DNA from: Batillaria attramentaria
Lineage: Eukaryota; Mollusca; Gastropoda; Batillariidae
DNA length: 64,000 nt
Direction of reading: 5' to 3'
Assembly: GCA_018292915.2 (NCBI GenBank)
Contig: JACVVK020000147.1
Coordinates: 855,001 to 919,000, forward strand
Within the stretch, counting starts at the first letter, position 1, and every line of letters starts with the position of its first letter. Below are positions 11,201-20,089 of this stretch, piece after piece. The notes beneath the pieces are model-generated. The model saw nothing but the letters and a program-made list of their open reading frames with translations, did no database searches and was not told the origin of the DNA. Position numbers and translations under genes: made by a program.

Positions 11201-12178
11201 GCACAAACTCCCAAGCCGGTCTTTCCTCCCTGGGAGCTGGCCAAGCCCGAGTACGAACATCGCTATGCTGAAGGCGCGTCAAAGAAAGCAGACTCTGCTC
11301 TTGCCACAACCCTGGCAAGAGAGAAGATTGAACAGCGCTTTTCCCAGCACCTGAAAATCTACACGGACGGCTCTGTCCTAGACTCAGGAGAGGTTGGGTG
11401 CGCCTTCGTGATCCCAGACCTTGGAATCACAAGGCGCTACAAACTCAACGCCGGGTTAAGCATCTTCTCAGCAGAGATGTATGCAATCCTCATGGCCTGC
11501 ACGTTTGTCAACGACATGCCAAACCCCCCGCTGGGGGTGGTCATTCTGTCCGACTCCAAGTCTTCACTCCAAGCCCTAGAGAGAGGGGGCACGAGGAATA
11601 GGAGTGATGTACAAAGCGAGATCCTCTTTTTGGCCCATCAGATCATCACGAAGGGAACCATCTTAGCCCTCATGTGGCTACCCTCCCACAGCGGGATCAG
11701 AGGAAATGAGCTGGCCGATCGCGCGGCCCGGGACGCCACCGGCGATGGCATGGAAGCAAAACTACTCCAGACACTCAGTGAAGTAAAAAGTAAGATACAA
11801 AGAGCGGCCCACACTCTCAGAGAGAGGAGACTCCGTGCATTGTGCGAAGAAAATGGCTGGGTCCACCTCCCGGGTGGCCAAAACCACGTGCCACTTTTCC
11901 CGCGCAGACACTCTGCAATCATCTGCAGAATACGCACACTGTGCTGCGCACACACATGGAGTAACGACCTCTGCCAGTGTGGGCAGCCCCCAGACGTCCG
12001 CCACATTGTAAACGGTTGTGATGGCCTGCCCGCCAGCCTCCAGCCGGTCTGGGACCTGAGAGACAGATACTCACTGAAGACGGTAGACTTCTTCAAGCCA
12101 CACCAAGTCCTAGGTGATAGGCCAATGAGAACCCTGGCCGACGCGATCGTCAGATCAGATCTGACAAAATGGTTCTAA
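8279..12178 (+). CDS. LINE ORF2: endonuclease - reverse transcriptase - RNase H polyprotein
   Basis: The 1,299-aa frame is uninterrupted and overlaps the end of ORF1 by 14 bases. The AP-like endonuclease covers residues about 15-245, with LQWNCRS, AGDFNAS near 161 and SDHLPIH near 236. The glutamate expected in the LQE motif is serine here (MLQSLNV). The reverse transcriptase covers about 490-800, with YRPVALTS near 551, FFDIKRAFD near 620, GVPQGS near 680 and YADD near 711. RNase H is near 1025-1160 with all four acidic or histidine sites visible: YTDGS, SAEMYAI, LSDSKS and PSHSGIRGNELAD. A Cys/His cluster (CQCGQPPDVRHIVNGC) closes the protein. It copies its own RNA at a nicked target. The altered endonuclease residue makes present activity doubtful. 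Confidence 0.93.
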   Translation: MDRSKGGSIPDTPPRGLSILQWNCRSVTGKAPFLRRYLQGKPKVDVLMLQSLNVRHQALPHLDGYYYPSAVDMEKGRVMVATYVSTRLTYVDADPLTHVNPRTLGDCRLNLRSLTVSLSGGKEVTLVNVYYPDGIPDGSACDWLKNLGAQTADARRTWVVAGDFNASHRLWDPGATTAGGGHLANAVLESNLSILNDCSVTRIGQGGQRNSAIDVTLASPALCREATWETGDDNMQSDHLPIHITLDQAVPTEVEVNSGPKYAYDKADWEKFRTLVEAECENMNRNSPNQDIDSKYEEIRSMILTAANAAIPQSRPQPSGGSRLIGGWWNAECEEATAEKRRVLRAFKRNMTEENRELVRAATTHCSEVAEKARQEHWERFCTEQVQEPKDSSKLWRMIRAHRRRGRLPERALLVNGQKTQTAKEKADALAETFAKASQTEHLPPEMREYRRTEEQRFEKSENDGHAPSNGDLTLEELRTAIGSLGSQGKATGHDPISYQMIRHLPDKMIKVLLGFYQTCWDSGQIPKAWKKAVVVAIPKDGKPPHLPTSYRPVALTSHLGKVYERLVRDRLEYHLEKHGIIPLCQAGFRKGRGCMEHVARLTSEIKKAMVNKHSVVTTFFDIKRAFDTVWHAKLLDKLSSIGISGRLYQFVQAFLADRRISVRVGASLSDEYILDMGVPQGSVIAPTLFSVMLHDIEAKVGRPDIKMSLYADDLAIWTELPTQLPGKTAFMKKLYERWRTKFQSCVDDIQGYMGQNGFQLSPEKTSLVVFSRTNGAKNAMSIQIGNVTIKPCSEAKFLGVTLNERLRWQPHISNLTAKASRSVNLIKILSAERWATPRSLIHLTNALVRSRLTYGCEAFFALSKTEYLKLERVELAALKTAIGARKSARNDLVYQEAGWLPLREECKRRCANFQAAMHATETTLGDGLTETVTKETLIRQGLEVKAPRIYRTTIPMAEHTNDIWSECGANPEVAQTPKPVFPPWELAKPEYEHRYAEGASKKADSALATTLAREKIEQRFSQHLKIYTDGSVLDSGEVGCAFVIPDLGITRRYKLNAGLSIFSAEMYAILMACTFVNDMPNPPLGVVILSDSKSSLQALERGGTRNRSDVQSEILFLAHQIITKGTILALMWLPSHSGIRGNELADRAARDATGDGMEAKLLQTLSEVKSKIQRAAHTLRERRLRALCEENGWVHLPGGQNHVPLFPRRHSAIICRIRTLCCAHTWSNDLCQCGQPPDVRHIVNGCDGLPASLQPVWDLRDRYSLKTVDFFKPHQVLGDRPMRTLADAIVRSDLTKWF

Positions 12179-12442
12179 ACCCAAAAAGCGAGGGGACACC
12201 CCAGTGATAATCTAAAAGGCAAAAGTACGGATGACAGAACAGACTGAGGCACCGAAAAACAAACCCAGACCAGGCATCTGAAAGCCAAGCGAAGATCCTC
12301 TGACGCTGACCAAAGCTAAGCAAATCAGCCCTCACACACCCCAAAGACACTCGCCTAGCCAAGCAGCCAAAGTCACACGCCAGGAACAACTTGTCCTTAA
12401 GGGCCAAAAGCCATAGGACGTAAAGCAAGCTAATGATGATGG
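12179..12442 (+). other. LINE 3' UTR
   Basis: This non-coding tail after ORF2 ends in TAATGATGATGG immediately before the right target-site copy at 12443. No poly(A) is present, as is common in I-group elements, which use short repeats instead. Confidence 0.7.
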
Positions 12443-12456
12443 CTCACTACACAGTC

Positions 12457-12606
12457 GCCAGCCAGCCCTGCCGCGAGTCACTGCACGGATTGTCGCTCCC
12501 ACGCGCTCTGCCATTTGTTGCTGTTTTCCTGTTGAAATAAAACTCATGTCATAGCGACCGCTGCGTTTTGTCTCCCTGCCTGCATACTCCACTCAACACC
12601 ATCACA
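12457..12606 (+). repeat. 5' LTR, second part (after LINE insertion)
   Basis: The segment continues the LTR from the right LINE target copy and matches 14887-15040, ending ACACCATCACA. It includes AATAAA (12535-12540), a likely LTR polyadenylation signal. Confidence 0.85.
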
Positions 12607-12611
12607 AAAAC

Positions 12612-12629
12612 TGGCGCTGCGAGCAGGAT
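12612..12629 (+). other. Candidate tRNA primer-binding site
   Basis: TGGCGCTGCGAGCAGGAT starts five bases after the LTR end with the TGG expected opposite a tRNA CCA end. I could not identify the matching tRNA from memory. Confidence 0.6.
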
Positions 12630-12674
12630 AACAGGGAGCCGACAACAGGAGAACAGTGCGGGAGAGGGAAGCTG

Positions 12675-13331
12675 ATGGCCTATCGACGACACAGCACCAT
12701 GGGGCCTACCAACCAGGACAGTGAAGCCCTGCAGTTGCAGCTCTCTGCGATGTCCGCAGAGATTGGGCAGCTGCGCCTCATTGTGGCTGCCCTCTCAGCC
12801 AAGCTGGAAGAGCCCCGGGAGCCGCCGGCCGCTACCGTCAAGACCAGCGAGCAGCCGGCCAAGCCAGGAGCCCGGTGCTACTGGTGCGACCAGGCCGGGC
12901 ACTTCGAGCGTGCGTGCCCAGCCAAGGTGAGCTACCGGCAGAGGAAAAGGCCTCGGCGACGTCGTCGACAACGTAAGGGGCAGCACCAACAGGCCCCTCC
13001 ATCAGCACCGCCGCAGCAGACAGCGCACCAGCAGAGGCGGCACCAGGAGAACCCAGCTGACCCCGCTGCCAGTCGTCGGGCATCGGGGGGTGGCTGTTTC
13101 GGGCGACCTTTCAGGCGAAGGGGCCAGGAAGCGACTGTGGGAGCCGAGCTGGAGTGGGACCACGAACCGCAGGTCCTGAGCTTCCTGCCCTTCGTCCCAT
13201 CTACTGCTCCAGTCAGCCATGCACCTACCCCGGCTCCAGCGAAGGCGGCTGCAAACCGCGTGACCGTCACCGGCAGCCGCCACTACAAGCACACGTCCAG
13301 TTCAGCAGATTGCTCAGCAGCCACCTGTTAG
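12675..13331 (+). CDS. Gag-like protein with one CCHC zinc knuckle
   Basis: This 218-codon ORF is the only one inside the LTR element. Residues about 15-50 form a leucine-rich, coiled-coil-like stretch. A CX2CX4HX4C knuckle (CYWCDQAGHFERAC) is at about 68-81. A strongly basic run (KRPRRRRRQRK) and a long proline/alanine-rich low-complexity tail follow. It could bind the element RNA and assist packaging in particles made by an autonomous relative. An ATG at 12699 in the same frame is an alternative start. No capsid homology is recognised by eye. Confidence 0.7.
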   Translation: MAYRRHSTMGPTNQDSEALQLQLSAMSAEIGQLRLIVAALSAKLEEPREPPAATVKTSEQPAKPGARCYWCDQAGHFERACPAKVSYRQRKRPRRRRRQRKGQHQQAPPSAPPQQTAHQQRRHQENPADPAASRRASGGGCFGRPFRRRGQEATVGAELEWDHEPQVLSFLPFVPSTAPVSHAPTPAPAKAAANRVTVTGSRHYKHTSSSADCSAATC

Positions 13332-14281
13332 GCACGCAGTCACCCGTACCAGCAGTCCGGGTAGTGGAAGCAAGTCCAGCGGCATCCCGGCCAAAGCCGT
13401 TAGCCATGTGACTGTGAACTCTGTGGTCAAATCCGTTGCGCCGAGATCAAAGAGACCCGAGACTGTGCGCGTGAAGCGCTCTACACAGCCTGCACAGCAG
13501 AAGGTGATGTGGCGACCCTGAGACTGTGTATTGTGTTACGTGGTTGACTGTTGATCGTTCCAAGTGTGTTACCAGTGTTCTGTGAGATGGACAGTAGAGA
13601 GGAGTGCGTGATGACTGATCTTTGTTATGATACATGTGTGTGTTCATTTTAGTTTAACTTGAGGTGGTGATTCTCAGTAGTCGTTTTTTTTTTTGTTGAT
13701 CATTGTGTTTGACTGAGTTGGTGTCATGTTGTTAGTCAGTACTGATGTGTGCATGTTGTATTTTCATGGTTAGGGCTGTGTGGCGTGATTGGGGCTATTT
13801 TCATATGTTTAGCGCTATCTTTATGTAAATTTTCAGTGAAGTTTCTTGCGAACGAGTCTTGGTGTTTAGTCACCTCTGTGGAATTTTTGTAGGTAATGGA
13901 CTGTTGGAGTACCAGTTTGGACTGAATTGGACTGTTTGAAACATGTTGTCTATGTTAATTATGTTGGCTTGATCGTGGTAACTCTTTGTTGTTGACTTGT
14001 TATGAGCATTGTGTTATACTGGTTAGATTCATGATGGTTAAATACCCGGTTTCTGTCGGTTTTGCTAAATGCAACCTTGCGTAGTAACAGTTTTGTACAA
14101 CTGGCTGTGATGGTTTGTAATTCGAGAGAACAGGGTTTTGTACTGGTTTATTTTTGATGTGGTGCCACATGTTGGTTGGCTCTTTGTGAATCTTGCTGTT
14201 GCCCTTTGGGGATGGGCTTAGCATAGTGTGTTTTTTTCTTTTCACCAGCGAGGCCGCTGGTTGTGTTTCAGTGTGGGGAGA
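13332..14281 (+). other. Internal non-coding region of LTR element with polypurine tract
   Basis: About 950 bp with TG-rich, AT-rich composition and stops in all frames, where pol would lie in an autonomous element. A purine tract GGGGAGA (14275-14281) directly precedes the 3' LTR and is the likely plus-strand primer. Confidence 0.65.
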
Positions 14282-15178
14282 TGTAGTAGCCGAGTGGTTT
14301 GGACCCTCTCGCCCACTACCCTAGGTTCTCCGGCCAGCTGTGTGCCGCCGGCTTTGTTCGCCTGTAGGCTGACCGCTCGCGTGCAGCGTTGCGGATCCAC
14401 GATAGCCACGTGTCAATTAGTTGTGTTTGTTTATGTCCATTTAGTGCTAAATATCTCCGCAGTCACTTAACCTAAAGTTATCATGTAAACTATAGTAGTT
14501 TCGGAAGAGTTTGTACTTTTTAGTTATGTTTTGTTTTTAGCGCGGTTTTGTAGTTTAACGGGTGTATTTTGCCATTTTCACCACTTTTTCGAATGCGTGG
14601 TCCCAACCTTTATGCTCTTAAATCGGCGATAGGAAATTCTTTGTACATTGATAATGTTCCAAACTTATGCCATCTTAGAGTACTTTTCACTCTCTTTTTA
14701 ATGCAGTTTGTTTGAAGTTCCTAGCTGTTGTATTACGCCCGCTATTGTTAGTTTTCTGTGTGTAAACAAACACAGATTTCGCTGCTACCCGAGCATCTAG
14801 CCCTTGTTTCTGCTGCGAGCGGCCGTTGCTTTCTTTGCGGCTCGCGCTGGGCGCATAAGTAGCCGCGAGCTACGCCTCACTGGACAGTCGCCAGCCAGCC
14901 CTGCCGCGAGTCACTGCACGGATTGTCGCTCCCACGCGCTCTGCCATTTGTTGCTGTTTTCCTGTTGCAATGAAACTCATGTCATAGCGACCGCTGTGTT
15001 TTGTCTCCCTGCCTGCCTGAACTCACTCAACACCATCACAAAAACTGGCGCTGCGAGCGGATTGTCGCTCCCACGCGCTCTGCCATTTGTTGCTGTTTTC
15101 CTGTTGAAATAAAACTCATGTCATAGCGACCGCTGCGTTTTGTCTCCCTGCCTGCATACTCCACTCAACACCATCACA
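14282..15178 (+). repeat. 3' LTR with internal U5 and primer-site duplication
   Basis: Bases 14282-15040 form one LTR copy of 759 bp starting TGTAGTAGCC. The next 18 bases (15041-15058) equal the sequence that follows the 5' LTR, including 13 bases of the primer-binding site. The sequence then jumps back to GGATTGTCGCTCCC and repeats the last 120 bp of the LTR (15059-15178). The second LTR end matches the 5' LTR end more closely (AAATAAAACTC) than the first does (CAATGAAACTC). Confidence 0.85.
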
Positions 15179-15282
15179 ATCATACCACCATGGTATCTAT
15201 CATCATACCACCATGGTATCTATCATCATACCACCATGGTATCTATCATCATACCACCATGGTATCTATCATCATACCATAA
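15179..15282. repeat. 23-bp tandem repeat at the LTR insertion point
   Basis: Four copies of ACCACCATGGTATCTATCAT plus CAT follow the 3' LTR. A degenerate copy (GTACATGTATCTATCATCA) precedes the 5' LTR at 5664-5682, so the element landed within or at the edge of this array. Confidence 0.8.
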
Positions 15283-15506
15283 AGACACCTGCACAGTGAC
15301 AGCGTCTGTAATGCTGGCACTAAACGAACGAACGAACCTTACTTTTCAACGGAAAAGATTTAGCCATACAATAGTTAATTTTCAATCTGACGTTGCTACA
15401 AAAGAAAAGAAAAGAACTACTGGCAAAAAAGGAAAAGAAAAACAAATACAGCACTTAGCAAAAAAAAAAAAAAAAAAAGCAGTTCAAAACCGGAAACAAG
15501 ATGCAA

Positions 15507-15579
<73 letters not shown>

Positions 15580-16221
15580 GCACGCACGCACGCACACAAC
15601 ATTCTAACATATAATAGCCGTTTCATAAACCGTACACAGTTTTAATATATGGAAGCCGTTACATAGATCGAACAGCATCAATACACAATCGTACAGTTAT
15701 AGAAAGGAACATTAAAATATATATGCGACGTGTATTTAATACTACTCAGTTTTACATAATATGCATGTGATTTCACTATTTATGAATCTTGAGATGGTTT
15801 AGTTTACCTCGAAAATGTATTCTCCCCAAAATGGGAATACAACTTTCTTCTTAACCCAGGACGTGATGGTATGAGTTTTAGAATTGGGAGTAGAGAATTC
15901 CAGGCTAACTGAGCCAACAGAAACCTACTCGATGACGCGGCGACCACACTTAGCGCTCGGCTAGTGTAACAACAGTCGTAGAATTTGAATGTTCGACCAC
16001 TCTCGCAACTTAAAAAGTAGCGTTGTATCGCATTACAAACTGTACTAATCATCAAGATACAGCATTTCGAGCATACCTGCTCACTCACGAGCGAAACTGT
16101 TCCAAAAAGTTGGCTTTGCAAAGATGGAATTTAGCCCGTCTAAACAACAACAGAACAAAAGAGGGCCCGTACTACAATGCTATTGGCTTATTATCGTTCG
16201 TAGCGAACTGTAGATTGCACC
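15283..16221. repeat. Copy of foldback repeat family, with CT/CA microsatellite
   Basis: Positions 15283-15325 and about 15895-16130 match the two arms at 45060-45340 and 45395-45670; shared words include GACAGCGTCTGTAATGCTGG and GTCGTAGAATTTGAATG. Between them lies unrelated AT-rich sequence with (A)n, (CT)n and (CA)n tracts (15459-15600). No gene is supported. Confidence 0.55.
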
Positions 16222-17655
16222 AGGCACGGACAGCGTCAGTTTAGAACACGACTACAGAGACAGCGTCAGTTTAGTTGACGACTACAGAGACAGCGTCAGT
16301 TGACGACTACAGAGACAGCGTCAGTTTAGTTGACGACTACAGAGACAGCGTCAGTTGACGACTACAGAGACAGCGTCAGTTTAGTTGACGACTACAGAGA
16401 TAGCGTCAGTTTAGTTGACGACTACAGAGACAGCGTCAGTTGACGACTACAGAGACAGCGTCAGTTTAGTTGACGACTACAGAGACAGCGTCAGTTGACG
16501 ACTACAGAGACAGCGTCAGTTTAGTTGACGACTACAGAGACAGCGTCAGTTGACGACTACAGAGACAGCGTCAGTTGACGACTACAGAGACAGCGTCAGT
16601 TGACGACTACAGAGACAGCGTCAGTTTAGTTCACTACTACAGAGATAGCGTCAGTTTAGTTGACGACTACAGAGACAGCGTCAGTTGACGACTACAGAGA
16701 CAGCGTCAGTTTAGTTGACGACTACAGAGACAGCGTCAGTTGACGACTACAGAGACAGCGTCAGTTGACGACTACAGAGACAGCGTCAGTTGACGACTAC
16801 AGAGACAGCGTCAGTTTAGTTGACGACTACAGAGACAGCGTGAGTTTAGCTGACGACTACAGAGACAGCGTCAGTTTAGTTGACGACTACAGAGACAGCG
16901 TGAGTTTAGCTGACGACTACAGAGACAGCGTCAGTTTAGTTGACGACTACAGAGACAGCGTCAGTTGACGACTACAGAGACAGCGTCAGTTTAGTTGACG
17001 ACTACAGAGATAGCGTCAGTTTAGTTGACGACTACAGAGACAGCGTCAGTTGACGACTACAGAGACAGCGTCAGTTTAGTTGACGACTACAGAGACAGCG
17101 TCAGTTGACGACTACAGAGACAGCGTCAGTTTAGTTGACGACTACAGAGACAGCGTCAGTTTAGTTGATGACTACAGAGACAGCGTCAGTTGACGACTAC
17201 AGAGACAGCGTCAGTTTAGTTGACGACTACAGAGACAGCGTCAGTTGACGACTACAGAGACAGCGTCAGTTTAGTTGATGACTAAGAGACAGCGTCAGTT
17301 GACGACTACAGAGATAGCGTCAGTTTAGTTGACGACTACAGAGACAGCGTCAGTTCACGACTACAGAGACAGCGTCAGTTCAGTTCACGACTACAGAGAC
17401 AGCGTCAGTTCAGTTCACGACTACTGAAACAGCGTCAGTTTTAGTTCACGACTACAGAGACAGCGTCAGCTGACGACTACAGAGATCAGTTCAGTTCACG
17501 ACTACGGAGACAGCGTCAGTTTAGTTGACGACTACAGAGACAGCGTCAGTTTAGTTCACGACTACTGAAACAACGTCAGTTCACGACTACAGAGACAGTG
17601 CAGTTCAGTTCACGACTACAGAGACAGCGTCAGTTCAGTTCACAACAGAGACAGC
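16222..17655 (+). repeat. Minisatellite of 25- and 30-bp units abutting gene 2
   Basis: About 50 units of GACTACAGAGACAGCGTCAG alternate two spacings: GTTGACG follows directly (25 bp) or after TTTAGT (30 bp). The array degenerates towards 17350-17655 and runs to within a few bases of the gene 2 start codon. Each unit holds CGTCA and TGACG in inverted orientation, resembling paired CRE half-sites. A 67-codon open frame inside the array simply reflects the 30-bp period. Confidence 0.92.
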
Positions 17656-17662
17656 TGTCGTC

Positions 17663-17919
17663 ATGATGAAAGTCTTGTGTCTCCTGCTCTTCGTGACACA
17701 AGGTGGATGGATCTAGATTCTATTGTCTGGTCAAGGGATACGCATGTGACTGATGTAAACATTATCACATGACGCACATCTTCATCGCAACGGTGATTGA
17801 TACAACACAACTCGCTAGGAACATGTCAGTTTTCTTCGCTTGCGTTTCTGTGTTAATTTTTATACTGGCAGTGACGTTTCTGGATTCACACGGAATCTTC
17901 AAGAAACGTGAGTGTATTC

Positions 17920-17978
<59 letters not shown>

Positions 17979-18895
17979 CCCCTGTAACCCACTCTTTTCA
18001 GTGGACGTCAGCAGGCAGTCTGCCTAACGGGACAATTATCCCAGCATGCCCCGGACAGGATGTGACGTTGTCATGGACTTACACAGCCAGTGGAGCGGAA
18101 CATCTGACTAATGTCGAGTGGTACTACACCCCGTCAGGTGAACCAAGGGAAACCAACCAACCAACCAATTAACAAACAAACAAACAAACTGTATAAGTTC
18201 ATTCTGCTTCGAAACCGAGGACGTTGCCTTTTATTAACAGATAATGTGTTCCAGACAGTAGGAGGTGTGGGGTGGGGGGTGGGGAGCAGGTACGAAGCTC
18301 GAGTGCTGTTTGCCAAAAGGTGTTATAGACATGGAGACCGTTTCGCGGCTTCTAGCATTTAACAAAATACGGCTTTCTTTGAACGTGCAATGCGTTTCAT
18401 GTGTGAATACAGCCATGCAAACGTTTCTATAAATAGACCAACCAGCCAGCCCCTTCGCTGCAAAGAAAGCCTTTAAGGTACAGTTACAATGACACGAGTC
18501 TTCACAGCTATTTCTTACGTTGTATCTTTACACAGGTCATTGATGCACACGTTCAGCTCAGTCTACAAAAAGTTTTTCACAAAGTTTTTTTTTTTCATGT
18601 CAGGCATGCGTATTGAGATTTCGGTTTTTTTTTTTTTTAATAATCGACACAGTGCAACTGGAACTTCGCGAGGGACTGTCTACAGCATCACCTACAGGAT
18701 CTCTTTACGCTGACAAGTTACAGTTCTGATTTGCGGATTGTATTCAAAATGTTGCTCCGAGTTCTCCAAGTGCCAACAGCCAAACAGAGAATAGGAAACT
18801 GTTTTGAACGTTTGAACAAGGCATTTCTGCACGAGTCCACTTTGCAAACGCCCCCCCCCCCCCCCCCACACACACACCTTCCACACACCCTTCCT

Positions 18896-18958
<63 letters not shown>

Positions 18959-20035
18959 ATCCAGTGCCTTGCCCTTGTTTTGGGGCACCGTCCAAACTTC
19001 TTTATCTCTGTCCTCAGGAGGATCAGACACACTTCTGGCTACTCAGGTTGTGGACAACTTCGTTGTCGCTCCCGGTTCTTCCCACAGTCTACAGTTCCTC
19101 CCTAACGCCGGTATTCGTCTGCACAACGTAGCTATCGCGGACGCCGGGACTTACTCGGTTCACGTCAACATGGATGTTCACGGGTCTACAGACAGAGAGG
19201 TGCAGACTGTGGAGGTACAAGTGTCTGGTAGGGAGAATATTACCATCTACACTCTTCTCTAAATTTACTTAGCTGTAGTTTCATGCCAACGCCACATTGT
19301 GACAGTTGACCTACATAAAATGATTCAAACCCACTCACGCTGTCCTGTTGTAAGATTGTGTCGCTGAAACTGATGAGCGTACACAAATGGGCAATGAAGC
19401 ATGACGCAATCATGGCTTCAATTTCTCCATGGATGTGTTAGTTTTACTGCAATGAGAGCTTGCAGTGATCCATGGACAGTGGATAAAGAAATATTTCAAA
19501 TGGGATAATTGTAGAACGGTGTAACATTATGTATGACCTGTATCCACCAGATCAGCCAATCACAACTGACGGCCAGCTGCACGTGACCATGTTGCCGGAT
19601 GCTGTGTACGTCAACTCCACCAGACACTACCACGTCCAGCTGGCATGTGGCGACTTTCTGCCGGTGTGGGGACACAGGGCGTCAGTAGTTTGGACGGTGA
19701 GGGAGTGGAGGATTCAAGTGTATAGTAAAACACATTGAGTAATTTGTGATTGAAATGACCCCCTTCTACCGACCAGTTGACTCAAAGACTTGTGAGTGTC
19801 ATGTCAGTCTCATTATTCACAATCACATGGTGCGTAATGTGTTTGTTGATGATTACAACGTTGTTGTTGATGGCGTTGTTAATAATGATAATAATAATAA
19901 TAATGAATATTTATTTACGCTTACTGTCTGTGAGCTCTAAGCGCTTACAGAGGTAAAATAACCAAAAGAAACTAAAAACTACTAGAAAGATAAAAAGCAT
20001 TAAAATTGCTAAAAGAACACACACACACACACACA

Positions 20036-20089
<54 letters not shown>

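Larger units (their letters stand above)
6287..12442 (+). mobile_element. Full-length non-LTR retrotransposon (I/Nimb-like)
   Basis: This 6,156-bp LINE carries a 5' leader with a (CT)n tract (6421-6462), ORF1 with zinc knuckles, an overlapping ORF2 with endonuclease, reverse transcriptase and RNase H, and a 3' UTR of about 265 bp. The 3' end is a short TAATGATGATGG stretch rather than poly(A). Presence of an RNase H domain in ORF2 places it in the I-group of LINEs (I, Nimb and relatives). The exact clade needs a tree. It sits in the 5' LTR of the LTR element in the same orientation. Confidence 0.9.
5683..15178 (+). mobile_element. Gag-only LTR retrotransposon, interrupted by a LINE
   Basis: The 5' LTR starts TGTAGCCGAG at 5683 and ends CATCACA at 12606, once the LINE at 6287-12442 and one target copy are removed (about 754 bp). 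A candidate primer-binding site starting TGG lies five bases later. One gag-like ORF follows, then about 950 bp without coding, a purine tract GGGGAGA, and the 3' LTR from 14282 to 15178. The flanking four bases are ATCA on both sides (5679-5682 and 15179-15182), consistent with a short target duplication. No protease, RT, RNase H or integrase is present, so the element would depend on enzymes from elsewhere. A zinc-knuckle gag and 4-bp duplication suggest a Ty3-like origin, but this cannot be proven without pol. Confidence 0.8.

Noticed and set aside
10534..11244. 236-codon minus-strand frame opposite the LINE RT region
   Set aside because: Antisense shadow of ORF2, which has all RT motifs on the plus strand.
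12795..13292. Minus-strand frames opposite the gag-like ORF
   Set aside because: They mirror the proline/alanine-rich gag tail and have no domain.
16765..16968. Open frame with a DDYRDSVSLV repeat
   Set aside because: It is the 30-bp satellite unit read in frame; neighbouring 25-bp units break it.
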